64,000 bases of DNA from Streptomyces sp. DSM 110735 (GTDB lineage Bacteria > Actinomycetota > Actinomycetes > Streptomycetales > Streptomycetaceae), in the NCBI RefSeq assembly GCF_016482685.1, contig NZ_JACYHF010000002.1, forward strand, positions 496,001-560,000. Direction: 5' to 3'. Each line of letters begins with the position of its first letter. The first letter of the stretch is position 1. The notes beneath the pieces are model-generated. The model made no database searches. It saw only the letters and a program-made list of their open reading frames with translations, and was not told where the DNA came from. Below are positions 24,295-32,047 of this stretch, piece after piece. The translations under genes were made by a program, and so were the position numbers.

Positions 24295-25329
24295 GTGAGC
24301 CACCGTCACCCTCGTCATCGTCACGCTCCTCACGCGGGTCCGCTCCACCGGCTCGCCCATCTCCTCACCCCGCACTCGCACGCCACCGCCGACCGGACCG
24401 ACTCCGCCCTTGAGTCCTCGGCGCGCGGGCTGCGGGCGCTGTGGGTGTCGCTGGCCGTGCTGGGGGCGACCGCGCTGGCGCAGGCGGTGGTGGTCGTCGT
24501 CTCGGGGTCGGTGGCGCTGCTCGGGGACACCGTGCACAACGCGGCGGACGCGCTGACGGCGGTGCCGCTCGGCATCGCGTTCCTGCTCGGACGCAGGGCG
24601 GCGACCCGGCGGTTCACCTACGGCTACGGGCGGGCGGAGGACCTGGCCGGGCTGGTGATCGTGCTGACCATCGCCGCCTCCGCCGTGTTCACCGCCTGGG
24701 CGGCGGTGGACCGGCTGCTCGACCCGCGCCCGGTGGCGCACCTGCCCGCCGTCGCGGGCGCCGCCCTGGTCGGCTTCCTGGGCAACGAGTGGGTGGCCCG
24801 GTACCGGGTCCGGGTGGGACGGGAGATCGGCTCGGCCGCGCTGGTGGCGGACGGGCTGCACGCCCGCACCGACGGCTTCGCCTCCCTGGCCGTACTGCTC
24901 GGCGCCGGGGGCTCGGCGCTTGGCTGGAGCGCGGCGGACCCGCTGGTCGGGCTCGCCATCACGGCGGCGATCGCCCTCGTCCTGCGGGACGCGGCGCGTG
25001 AGGTGCTGCGGCGGATGCTGGACGCGGTCGATCCGGAGCTGGTGGACCGGGCCGAGCGGGCGGCACGGGAGGTGCCGGGCGTGCGCGGGGTGGGCGAGCT
25101 GCGGATGCGCTGGATCGGACACCGGCTGCGCGCCGAACTCGCGGTCCTGGTGGACGGCGAGGCGACCGCGCGCGAGGCGCACGCGGTCGCCGTGGCCGCC
25201 GAACACGCTCTGCTGCACGCCGTACCCGGGCTCACCGCCGCCCTGGTGCACGCCGATCCGGCGCCGGCGGAGGGCGAGAGCGACCCGCATCTGCCGCTCG
25301 CCCACCACGTGCCGGTACGGCTCAGTTGA
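24295..25329 (+). CDS. Cation diffusion facilitator (CDF) metal transporter
   Basis: 344-residue inner-membrane metal/proton antiporter. The N-terminus is His-rich (MSHRHPRHRHAPH), as in Zn2+/Co2+/Fe2+ exporters. Six helices follow, with metal-site motifs GDTVHNAADAL in TM2 and DGLHARTDGF in TM5, then a ferredoxin-like C-terminal domain (about 270-340). It should export divalent cations. GTG 24295 has GGAAGGGA six bases upstream. The last 8 bp overlap the 3' end of the convergent YbaK gene. The upstream region contains a GCAC-CAT-GTGC repeat that could bind a metal-responsive regulator, but no known box is recognisable. Confidence 0.9.
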   Translation: MSHRHPRHRHAPHAGPLHRLAHLLTPHSHATADRTDSALESSARGLRALWVSLAVLGATALAQAVVVVVSGSVALLGDTVHNAADALTAVPLGIAFLLGRRAATRRFTYGYGRAEDLAGLVIVLTIAASAVFTAWAAVDRLLDPRPVAHLPAVAGAALVGFLGNEWVARYRVRVGREIGSAALVADGLHARTDGFASLAVLLGAGGSALGWSAADPLVGLAITAAIALVLRDAAREVLRRMLDAVDPELVDRAERAAREVPGVRGVGELRMRWIGHRLRAELAVLVDGEATAREAHAVAVAAEHALLHAVPGLTAALVHADPAPAEGESDPHLPLAHHVPVRLS

Positions 25330-25879
25330 GGCCGAGCCCCTCGATCACCACGGCGCCGGGCAGTTCCGCGAACACCTCGCCGGGCACGAGGAGTTTGCCC
25401 TGCCTGCGCCCGCTGCCGACGAGCACGTACGGCAGCTCCACGACGGCGGAGTCCACCAACAGCGGCCAGGTGTCCGGCAGCCCGATCGGGGTGATGCCGC
25501 CGTACTCCATGCCGGTCTCGCCGGTCGCCGTGTCCATCGGGGCGAACGACGCCTTGCGGGCGCCGAGTTGGCGGCGCACCACGCCGTTGACGTCCGCCTT
25601 GGTGGTGGAGAGCACCAGGCACGCGGCGAGCGTGGTCTCCCCGCCCCGCTTGCCCGCGACCACCACGCAGTTGGCCGACCGCTCCAGCAGCTCGGCACCG
25701 TAGTGCTCCACGAAGACGGCGGTGTCCGCCCACTGCGGGTCGGTGTCCACGTAGACGATCCGGTCGGCCGGGGTCTTGCCCTGCCAGTCGCGCAGGGCGG
25801 CGGCGACGGGCGCGGTCAGCCGGTCGAGGGCGTCGGGCGCCGGGAGGGCGGTGTCGAAGTTTCCGATGGGGGCGCGCAT
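25322..25879 (-). CDS. YbaK/EbsC-type aminoacyl-tRNA deacylase family protein
   Basis: 185 residues with the YbaK fold: CVVVAGKRGGETTLAACLVL, the conserved LGARKASFAP (Lys in the K..S motif), ETGMEYGGITPIGLP and a C-terminal VLVGSGRRQGKLLVP. Members hydrolyse misacylated tRNAs such as Ala-, Ser- or Cys-tRNAPro. It follows the XRE-cupin gene by 18 bp on the same strand, but a TAGCGT -10 box (25891-25886) inside that gap, six bases before ATG 25879, implies an additional leaderless promoter. It overlaps the CDF gene convergently by 8 bp. Confidence 0.88.
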   Translation of the reverse strand: MRAPIGNFDTALPAPDALDRLTAPVAAALRDWQGKTPADRIVYVDTDPQWADTAVFVEHYGAELLERSANCVVVAGKRGGETTLAACLVLSTTKADVNGVVRRQLGARKASFAPMDTATGETGMEYGGITPIGLPDTWPLLVDSAVVELPYVLVGSGRRQGKLLVPGEVFAELPGAVVIEGLGLN

Positions 25880-25897
25880 GACGGCACGCTAACAGCG

Positions 25898-26473
25898 TTA
25901 TGGGCGCACGGGCGGGACGGAGACGGTCATGACCATCTCCATGGGGACCTCGCCCTCGTTGCCGTACGTGTGCGGGGTGTTGGCCTCGAAGGTGGCGCTC
26001 GCCCCGGCCGGTACGCGGTGGGGGGTGCCGTCCACGGTGAGGGTCAGCTCGCCGGAGGTGACGTGGACCAGCTCGACCGTGCCGGTGGGGTGCGGGTCGG
26101 AGGGGCTGCTCTCGCCGGGCATCAGGCGCCAGTCCCACAGCTCCAGCGGTCCGGGCGCCTCGGTGCCGGTGAGCAGTCTGCTGTAGCTGCCCGCGTCCGT
26201 GTGCCACAGGCGCACCGCCTGCTCGGCGGGGACGACCCGGACGCGTGGCCCGCGCTCGTAGTCGAGCAGGGTCGGCACGCTCACGCCGAGCGCGTCCCCG
26301 ATCTTGACGACCGTGCCGATGCTGGGGTTGGTACGAGCCTGCTCGATCTGGATCAGCATGCCCCGGCTGACCCCGGCGCGGGCGGCGAGGGTGTCCAGGG
26401 TGAAGCCGCGCTCGGTGCGCCAGCGTCTGACGTTGCGCGCCAGGGACTGGGTCAGCAGGTCGAGGTCCGACAC
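25898..26473 (-). CDS. XRE-family regulator with C-terminal cupin
   Basis: 191-residue regulator with an N-terminal HTH_XRE (about residues 10-65: NVRRWRTERGFTLDTLAARAG, RGMLIQIEQARTNPS) and a C-terminal cupin_2 domain (about 110-185) with PTGTVELVHVTSGELTL and NTPHTYGNEG. Such proteins sense small metabolites through the cupin. GTG 26473 is where homology begins; the frame is open much further upstream. The arrangement with a YbaK gene 18 bp downstream is suggestive of co-transcription. A GTACA-N6-TGTAC inverted repeat at 26558-26573 in its upstream region is a candidate operator. Confidence 0.88.
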   Translation of the reverse strand: MSDLDLLTQSLARNVRRWRTERGFTLDTLAARAGVSRGMLIQIEQARTNPSIGTVVKIGDALGVSVPTLLDYERGPRVRVVPAEQAVRLWHTDAGSYSRLLTGTEAPGPLELWDWRLMPGESSPSDPHPTGTVELVHVTSGELTLTVDGTPHRVPAGASATFEANTPHTYGNEGEVPMEMVMTVSVPPVRP

Positions 26474-26557
26474 ATCACGTCCATCGAGTCCATCGGGGCC
26501 ATCGGGTGCGCAGGAGTACGCAGGAGGGGTGCGGGGGTTGCTGCGCTGCACCCCGTC

Positions 26558-26573
26558 GTACACCGCACTGTAC
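26558..26573 (-). promoter_or_regulatory. Candidate operator upstream of the XRE-cupin gene
   Basis: Perfect inverted repeat GTACA-CCGCAC-TGTAC (26558-26562, 26569-26573), 85 bp before the GTG. The rest of the 157-bp gap holds a run of three degenerate CCATCG 9-mers (26482-26507) and nothing else recognisable. Confidence 0.45.
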
Positions 26574-26630
26574 TGCGGGCGGGCGGCGCGCAGCAGTGGG
26601 ATTCGGCGCGGGGCGGCACCGGAGACGGGG

Positions 26631-27395
26631 TCAGCCCTCGGCGTCCAGCCGCGCCAACTGCTCGATCTGCCCCTCGTCCAGCTCGGCCAGCGCCCGGAAC
26701 TGCGCCGGGGTCGACCCGTCCGGGGGCGGTACGGGCGCCGGGGTGCGCAGCGGGGGCTGCCAGCCCTCCTCCGGGGTCCAGCGGCGGACCACCCGGGCGG
26801 GGGCGCCCGCGACCACGGCGTGGTCGGGGACCGTGCCGCGCACCACCGCACCGGCGGCGACGACCACGTTCCGGCCGATCCGGGCGCCCGGCAGGATCAC
26901 CGCGTTGGTGCCGATCCAGCAGCCGGGTCCGATCTCCACCGGCTCCATCCGGGGCCACTGCCTGCCGATGGGCTCGTGCGGGTCGTCGTAGGAGTGGTTG
27001 GTGGAGGTGACGTAGACGTACGGACCGAAGTAGCAGTCGCGCCCGATGGTGACGGAGGTGTCCGCGATGACGTGGCTGCCGCGGCCGAGGACCACGCCGT
27101 CCCCGATGGTCAGGATCGGCTCGGGTCCGAGGTCGAGGTCGGGCATGAGTCCGGCGGTGAGGGTGACCTGCTCGGCGATGATGCAGTAGGCACCGAGCCG
27201 GATCCAGGGCTCCCCGAAGACCGTGCCGAGCGGGAAGGCGAGCCGGGTGCCCTCGCCGATCGCGCCGAAGCGGAGGCGTCCGGGGTGCTCGGCGGAGACG
27301 GAGCCGGTGCGCCGCGCCCACTCCCAGACCGCGTGGACGGCCCGCTGGGCGAGGCCCTTCCGCCAGGAAGAGAAGGTGTTCGCGGTCTTCGGCAC
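26631..27395 (-). CDS. Left-handed beta-helix (hexapeptide) acyltransferase
   Basis: 254 residues with many hexapeptide turns (IGDGVVLGRGSHVIADTSVTIG, IGPGCWIGTNAVILPGARIG, GRNVVVAAGAVVRGTVPDHA) and the acceptor loop TSTNHSYDDP, typical of maltose/galactoside/colanic-acid type O-acetyltransferases. The catalytic His is probably that in NHS. It probably acetylates a sugar or cell-surface precursor; the substrate is unknown. GTG 27395 lies six bases after a TAACGT -10 box (27407-27402), so the transcript is probably leaderless. Divergent from the gamma-carbonic anhydrase gene, another left-handed beta-helix protein. Confidence 0.86.
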   Translation of the reverse strand: MPKTANTFSSWRKGLAQRAVHAVWEWARRTGSVSAEHPGRLRFGAIGEGTRLAFPLGTVFGEPWIRLGAYCIIAEQVTLTAGLMPDLDLGPEPILTIGDGVVLGRGSHVIADTSVTIGRDCYFGPYVYVTSTNHSYDDPHEPIGRQWPRMEPVEIGPGCWIGTNAVILPGARIGRNVVVAAGAVVRGTVPDHAVVAGAPARVVRRWTPEEGWQPPLRTPAPVPPPDGSTPAQFRALAELDEGQIEQLARLDAEG

Positions 27396-27570
27396 GCGCT
27401 CACGTTACTCACCGGTCGCCTCCGGCGCGGGGCAGTACCGCTGTGATCTTCACCCCATACGACAGTCCCCTGTGACGAGAGGTGCCATGCACTAGCGTGC
27501 GCGGAGACGCGACCTCGCCGACGCGACGGCTTCGCGACCTCGACGACTCGAAGAAGAGACGGTGGACCGC

Positions 27571-28098
27571 ATGACGCACCAGCCCTTGATCGTGGGCATC
27601 GGCGGCAGGGAGCCGAAGATCGACCCGGACGCCTTCGTGGCACCCACCGCCTCGGTGATCGGTGACGTCACGCTGAGCGCGGGGGCGAGCGTCTGGTACG
27701 GCGCGGTGGTGCGCGGTGACGTGGAGCGGATCGCCGTCGGCGCGGACGCCAACGTCCAGGACAACGTCACCCTGCACGCCGACCCCGGGTTCCCGCTGAC
27801 GGTCGGGGAGCGCGTCTCCATCGGGCACAACGCCGTGGTGCACGGGGCGACCGTCGAGGACGACTGCCTGATCGGCATGGGCGCGACGGTGCTGAACGGC
27901 GCGGTGATCGGCGCGGGTTCCCTGGTGGCGGCACAGGCGCTGGTCCCGCAGGGGATGGTCGTGCCGCCGGGCTCGCTGGTGGCGGGGGTGCCCGCGAAGG
28001 TCCGCCGGGAGCTGTCGGAGGAGGAGCGTCAGGGCGTCACGCTCAACGGCACGCTGTACGCGGAGCTGGCGAAGACGCACCGGGCTGTGCACGAGTGA
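27571..28098 (+). CDS. Gamma-carbonic anhydrase family protein
   Basis: 175-residue trimeric left-handed beta-helix protein. The three zinc-ligand histidines of the family are seen in TLHADPG and IGHNAVVHG, with ASVWYGAVVRGDVERI and LIGMGATVLNGA typical of YrdA/PaaY-like members. It may hydrate CO2 or act as an acyl-CoA-related hydrolase; activity in YrdA-like proteins is often weak. ATG 27571 has GGTGG five bases upstream; GTG 27562, with GAAGAGA upstream, is an in-frame alternative. A TAGCGT element at 27493-27498 may be the -10 box, giving a leader of roughly 66 nt. Confidence 0.9.
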   Translation: MTHQPLIVGIGGREPKIDPDAFVAPTASVIGDVTLSAGASVWYGAVVRGDVERIAVGADANVQDNVTLHADPGFPLTVGERVSIGHNAVVHGATVEDDCLIGMGATVLNGAVIGAGSLVAAQALVPQGMVVPPGSLVAGVPAKVRRELSEEERQGVTLNGTLYAELAKTHRAVHE

Positions 28099-28148
28099 GG
28101 CACGGGGTCGTACGGGGGGTAGGGCGCGCCGGGGTCGGTGGTGCGCCA

Positions 28149-28190
28149 GGTCAGTGGCGCGTTGGGGTCAGTGGCGCGTCGGGGTCAGTC
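28149..28190. repeat. 17-bp tandem repeat spanning the dedA stop codon
   Basis: GGTCAGTGGCGCGTYGG at 28149-28165 and 28166-28182, then a partial GGTCAGTC at 28183-28190. TCA (minus-strand TGA) recurs at 28151, 28168 and 28185, placing a stop in all three minus frames; 28185-28187 is the DedA stop. Confidence 0.8.
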
Positions 28191-28838
28191 CCCCGCGCCC
28201 ACCGGCTCCGCCTCCGGGGTCTGCTCGGCGGCGGTCTCGTTCCGCTTCGCCCGGCGCCTGACGATCAGGAGGGAGCCGATGCCGAGGGCGAGAGCCGCCG
28301 CGAGACCCACGTACGAGAAGCGCTTGAGCCAGTCCTCGGCGACGATGCCGACGTAGTGGACGACGGCGGTGGTGCCGCCCGCCCAGACGATGCCGCCGAG
28401 GACGTTGGCGATCAGGAACTTCCAGTAGGGCATCTGGAGCACGCCCGCGAGGGGTCCGGCGAAGATGCGCAGCAGGGCGATGAAGCGGCCGAAGAAGACG
28501 GCCCACATGCCCCACTTCTCGAAGGACCGCTCGGCGGTGGCCACATGGGCCTCGCTGAAGTGTTTCGGAAGTTTCTTCGCCAGCCATGCCAGCAGGGGGC
28601 GCCCGCCCTTGCGGCCGATCGCGTAGCCGATGGAGTCACCGATGACGGCACCTGCTGTGGCGCACGCGCCGAGCACGAACGGGTCGATGCCGGAGTGGCT
28701 TGAGGACATGAGCGCGGCCGAGACCAGGACGATCTCGCCGGGCAGCGGGATGCCCAGGCTCTCCAGACCGATCACCAGGGCCACCACGGCGTAGACGGCG
28801 AGCGGGGGCACCGAGTCGAGCCATTCCTGGACGTGCAC
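28185..28838 (-). CDS. DedA-family membrane protein
   Basis: 217 residues, four to five hydrophobic segments. DedA signatures are present: GLESLGIPLPGEIVL, DSIGYAIGRKGG, FFGRFIALLRIFAGPLAGVLQMPYWKF with the conserved Arg residues in FxGRxxxxxR. DedA proteins recycle undecaprenyl phosphate or other lipid carriers by a proton-dependent flip and influence envelope integrity. GTG 28838 follows GGGAGGAA. The C-terminal tail (about 185-217) is charged and cytosolic. Downstream of the PaaI-like gene, separated by a 281-bp repeat-containing gap, so probably not an operon. Confidence 0.9.
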   Translation of the reverse strand: MHVQEWLDSVPPLAVYAVVALVIGLESLGIPLPGEIVLVSAALMSSSHSGIDPFVLGACATAGAVIGDSIGYAIGRKGGRPLLAWLAKKLPKHFSEAHVATAERSFEKWGMWAVFFGRFIALLRIFAGPLAGVLQMPYWKFLIANVLGGIVWAGGTTAVVHYVGIVAEDWLKRFSYVGLAAALALGIGSLLIVRRRAKRNETAAEQTPEAEPVGAGD

Positions 28839-28945
28839 CGCCGGTTCCTCCCAGTCGCTGACCCTGATCGCGGGGCCACGCCTGCTTCAGGGGCCCTGCG
28901 GGAAGGCTACCCGGTCGGTGGCAGCGGACGGTCTGCCTCCACCCG

Positions 28946-29065
28946 CTCGGGGGCGTGACCCGCCACTCGGGGGCGTGACGCGGACCACGGGGGCGTGATC
29001 CGGGTCATGGGGGCGCGGTGCGCGGCTCAGGGGCGCGGTGCGCGACTCGGGGGCGCGTGCCCGCC
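28946..29065. repeat. 6 x 20-bp tandem repeat array
   Basis: Six contiguous 20-bp units beginning 28946, 28966, 28986, 29006, 29026 and 29046. All share a core near CTCGGGGGCGTGACC; the first two and the fourth and fifth are most alike. The array fills most of the 281-bp gap between the PaaI-like gene and dedA, a stretch with no gene. Confidence 0.85.
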
Positions 29066-29083
29066 AGGACTCGCGCCCCCGAG
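29046..29083 (-). terminator. Strong hairpin at the end of the repeat array
   Basis: Perfect 12-bp inverted repeat CTCGGGGGCGCG / CGCGCCCCCGAG (29046-29057, 29072-29083) with a 14-nt loop, 37 bp beyond the PaaI-like gene stop. Likely terminator for that gene; its left arm is the last array unit. Confidence 0.6.
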
Positions 29084-29119
29084 ATCACCCGGAGATCACC
29101 CCGAGACCCTCCCGCCCCG

Positions 29120-29572
29120 TCAGCCGTTCGGCCGCAGGGTCCAGACGACCGTCATCTCGCCGGAGACGGAGCCGTCCTCGCGCTCGATGGTGATGGCGAC
29201 GGGGAACTCCGGCCGCTTGCCCGCGTCGAGGTCCGCGACGACCTCGGCCGCCGGGCGGCCCAGGGTGGCGGTGGCGGTGACCGCGCCGAGGGCGAGCTTC
29301 TTGTAGTCGATCTCGGCGCGCACCGCGAGCGGCACCGCGCGCGAGAGCTGCTCACCGAAGGCGGTCAGCACGATGGCGCCGCTCGCGGACTCCGCCAGCG
29401 TGAACATGGCACCGGCGTGCGGTCCGCCGAGGTGGTTGTGGTACTCGGCCTGGTCCGGCAGCCGGAGCACCGCGCGCTCGGGGGTGACCTCGATGAACTC
29501 CAGGTTCAGGGTCCGCACCATCGGCACCGCGGCGGCCAGCATGTCGCCCATGGAGGCGCTCTCAACTGTCAT
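29120..29572 (-). CDS. Hotdog-fold PaaI/DUF4442 thioesterase-like protein
   Basis: 150 residues with a single hotdog domain: YHNHLGGPHAGAMFTLAE (conserved HNH..GG.HaG motif) and the C-terminal strands VVWTLRPNG. DUF4442/PaaI-type proteins hydrolyse acyl-CoA or related thioesters; the natural substrate is unknown. ATG 29572 lies seven bases after a TAACAT -10 box (29585-29580), suggesting a leaderless mRNA; the frame is open to 29632. Divergent from the membrane-anchored hypothetical gene by 74 bp. Confidence 0.85.
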   Translation of the reverse strand: MTVESASMGDMLAAAVPMVRTLNLEFIEVTPERAVLRLPDQAEYHNHLGGPHAGAMFTLAESASGAIVLTAFGEQLSRAVPLAVRAEIDYKKLALGAVTATATLGRPAAEVVADLDAGKRPEFPVAITIEREDGSVSGEMTVVWTLRPNG

Positions 29573-29646
29573 GTCCGTGATGTTACCGACGGGTAGCGAC
29601 CCTGACCAGTCCGAATCATGTCCATGGCGCATTAGGGTTGCTGGCC

Positions 29647-30645
29647 ATGTGGCCAGGAGAGCAGCCGCCAGGGGGCGCGCAGAACCCGCAGCAGAACCCG
29701 TACCAGCAGCCGGGTTACCAGCAGCCGAATCCGTACCAGCAGCCCGGCTACCAGCAGTACCCGCAGGGCAGCCCCTACGGGCAGCAGCCGCAGTGGGGTG
29801 GACCCCAGCCGCCGCAACCGCCCAAGGGCGGCGGGAACCGGACCAAGGTCGTCGCGATCGTCGCGGCCACCGCCGTGGTCGTCGCGGCGGCCGTGACCGG
29901 CTTTCTGGTCCTCGGCGGTTCCAGCAAGGACGAGGCCCACGACGGCAAGGACGGCCGGAAGACCGCGCAGCCGACCACGAAGGCGCCGTCCACGAGCGCG
30001 TCCACGCCGGACGACAACCCGCGCGGGGACGACAGCGCCGAGAAGCCGGTGATCGCGGGCTGGAAGGCGGTCGTCAACCCGAAGTTCGGCACCGCCTTCG
30101 ACGTGCCGCAGGACTGGCAGCTCGAGTCGGTGGACACCTCCTACTTCATGGAGGACCGCGCCGACGACGACAAGCTGATCACCTCCGTGTCCGCCCCTGC
30201 CGTCTACAAGTCCAAGTGGTGCACCTCGGACAGCGACCGGGACGGCCACAGCGACGACACCTCGCTGGCGGTCGCGGGCACCCGGGGCGAGAACGGCGCG
30301 AAGACCACGGCCCAGGCGGCGGTCGCGCGCGTGCCCTGGTACGTCTACGGCGGCTACACCCAGCCCGACAAGAAGAGCATCACCTTCGACAAGAAGGCCA
30401 AGCACTACGTCACCAAGTCGGGTGTCGAGGGCGACTACGCGTGGGCGCGGTCGAGCAGGACCCCGCAGAAGGGCAAGTGCGCGAGCGACGGCCAGGCGAT
30501 CTCGTTCGCGTTCAAGAACGCGGCGGACGACATCGTGTCGTTCGACCTCTACGGCGCCAAGGGCGTCAAGGGCGAGGTCGACACCGCGACGATCATGAAG
30601 ATCCTCAGCTCGGTGCGGTTGCACGGGCAGCCGACGGGAGGCTGA
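29647..30645 (+). CDS. Membrane-anchored protein with Pro/Gln/Tyr-rich cytoplasmic N-terminus
   Basis: 332 residues. Residues 1-60 are low-complexity with repeated NPYQQPGYQQ-like elements, a style typical of actinobacterial septal/PASTA-neighbour proteins. A single transmembrane helix (about 68-90, VVAIVAATAVVVAAAVTGFL) precedes a Thr/Ser-rich linker and an extracytoplasmic domain (about 135-332) with two Cys (KWCTS, GKCAS). I do not recognise the extracellular fold; it resembles the Streptomyces secreted 'DUF' proteins following a PPGG-rich leader. A TAGGGT -10 box (29633-29638) lies eight bases before ATG 29647. Confidence 0.75.
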   Translation: MWPGEQPPGGAQNPQQNPYQQPGYQQPNPYQQPGYQQYPQGSPYGQQPQWGGPQPPQPPKGGGNRTKVVAIVAATAVVVAAAVTGFLVLGGSSKDEAHDGKDGRKTAQPTTKAPSTSASTPDDNPRGDDSAEKPVIAGWKAVVNPKFGTAFDVPQDWQLESVDTSYFMEDRADDDKLITSVSAPAVYKSKWCTSDSDRDGHSDDTSLAVAGTRGENGAKTTAQAAVARVPWYVYGGYTQPDKKSITFDKKAKHYVTKSGVEGDYAWARSSRTPQKGKCASDGQAISFAFKNAADDIVSFDLYGAKGVKGEVDTATIMKILSSVRLHGQPTGG

Positions 30646-30735
30646 GCGGGGCGCCCAGCGCGCGGACGGGCGGTGGGACTCCGGTGGCGGGTAACCCGCT
30701 TGGCAGGTGCGACGGCCAGGGGCGATAGTCACCGG

Positions 30736-32046
30736 GTGACCTCCCGACCGGACCCCGCCGCCGAGCCCGCCGACCACCCTGCCGTCGGGCACGCGGTATC
30801 GGGGTCCGGCTCGGGACCGTCCCGTACGGGTCGCAACTACCGGTTGCTGACCGGGGCCGCCGTCGTCACCGCGCTCGGCGCCAACGGCTCGTTCATCGCG
30901 GCCGCGTTCGCGGTGCTCGACGCGGGCGGCGACAGCTCGGACGTGGGTCTGGTCGCCGCCTCCCGCACCCTGCCGCTCGTGGTGTTCCTGCTGGTGGGCG
31001 GCGCCGTCGCGGACCGGATGCCCCGGCACCGGGTGATGGTCGCCGCCAACGCCCTCAACTTCCTCTCCCAGGGCGCGTTCGCGCTGCTCGTGCTGACCGG
31101 CGAGGCACGGTTGTGGCAGATGATGCTGCTCACCGCGCTCGGCGGCACCGGGCAGGCGTTCTTCAGCCCGGCCGCCGAGGGGATGCTGATGTCCTCGGTG
31201 GAGAGCGAGCACGCGGGGCGGGCGTTCGCCCTGTTCCGCATGGCCACCCAGGGCGCGGCGCTCGGCGGCGCGGCACTCGGCGGCGCGCTCGTCGCCGCGG
31301 TCGGTCCCGGTTGGGTGCTCGCGCTGGACGCGGCGGCCTTCGCGGTCGCCGGGTCGCTGCGCGCGTTCCTCGACGTGCGCCACGTCCCGGCGCGGGACGA
31401 GGGCGGCGGTCTGCTGTCCGATCTCCGGGAAGGCTGGCGGGAGTTCATCGGACGACCGTGGCTGTGGGGCGTGGTCGCCCAGTTCTCCCTCGCCAACGCG
31501 GTGGTCGGCGCGGCCGACGCCGTCTACGGACCGCTCGTCGCCCGCGACAGCCTGGGCGGCGCGGCTCCCTGGGGTCTGGCGCTCGGCGCCTTCGGCGCGG
31601 GCACGGTGGTGGGCGCCCTCCTGATGACCCGCTGGAAACCCCGCCGCCTGCTCTTCACCGGCACCCTCTGCGTCTTCCCCCTCGCCCTCCCCTCGGCCGC
31701 CCTGGCCGTCCCGGTCCCGGTGGAGGTCCTCTACGCCGTCATGTTCTTCGCCGGCGCCACGGTCGAGGTCTTCGGCGTCTCCTGGATGACCGCCCTCCAC
31801 CAGGAGATCCCCGAGGACAAACTCTCCCGCGTCTCCGCCTACGACTGGTTCGGCTCGGTCGCCCTGATGCCCCTGGCCACCGCCCTGGCGGGCCCCGCCG
31901 AATCAGCCGTCGGCCTCACCACCGCCCTCTGGGGCAGCTCCGCCCTGGTCGTCCTCGTCACCGCCCTGGTCCTGCTGATCCCCGACGTCCGTACCCTGAC
32001 CCGCCGCACGACCCCGGTGACGGCCGTCGACCGCCAGGCGGTCTGA
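30736..32046 (+). CDS. MFS transporter
   Basis: 436-residue drug-exporter-type major facilitator with about 12 hydrophobic segments. The loop 2-3 motif GGAVADRMPRHRVMV (motif A-like GxxxDRxGRR variant) and the symmetrical central loop near residue 210 place it in the MFS_3/EntS-like efflux group. Substrate unknown. GTG 30736 lies six bases after a GATAGT -10-like box and has no Shine-Dalgarno; a longer frame starts at 30673. The gene ends 1 bp from the convergent hydrolase gene stop. Confidence 0.86.
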   Translation: MTSRPDPAAEPADHPAVGHAVSGSGSGPSRTGRNYRLLTGAAVVTALGANGSFIAAAFAVLDAGGDSSDVGLVAASRTLPLVVFLLVGGAVADRMPRHRVMVAANALNFLSQGAFALLVLTGEARLWQMMLLTALGGTGQAFFSPAAEGMLMSSVESEHAGRAFALFRMATQGAALGGAALGGALVAAVGPGWVLALDAAAFAVAGSLRAFLDVRHVPARDEGGGLLSDLREGWREFIGRPWLWGVVAQFSLANAVVGAADAVYGPLVARDSLGGAAPWGLALGAFGAGTVVGALLMTRWKPRRLLFTGTLCVFPLALPSAALAVPVPVEVLYAVMFFAGATVEVFGVSWMTALHQEIPEDKLSRVSAYDWFGSVALMPLATALAGPAESAVGLTTALWGSSALVVLVTALVLLIPDVRTLTRRTTPVTAVDRQAV

Positions 32047-32047
32047 T

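Noticed and set aside
28946..29065. 20-bp array considered as a CRISPR
   Set aside because: Repeats are contiguous with no unique spacers and there are no cas genes.
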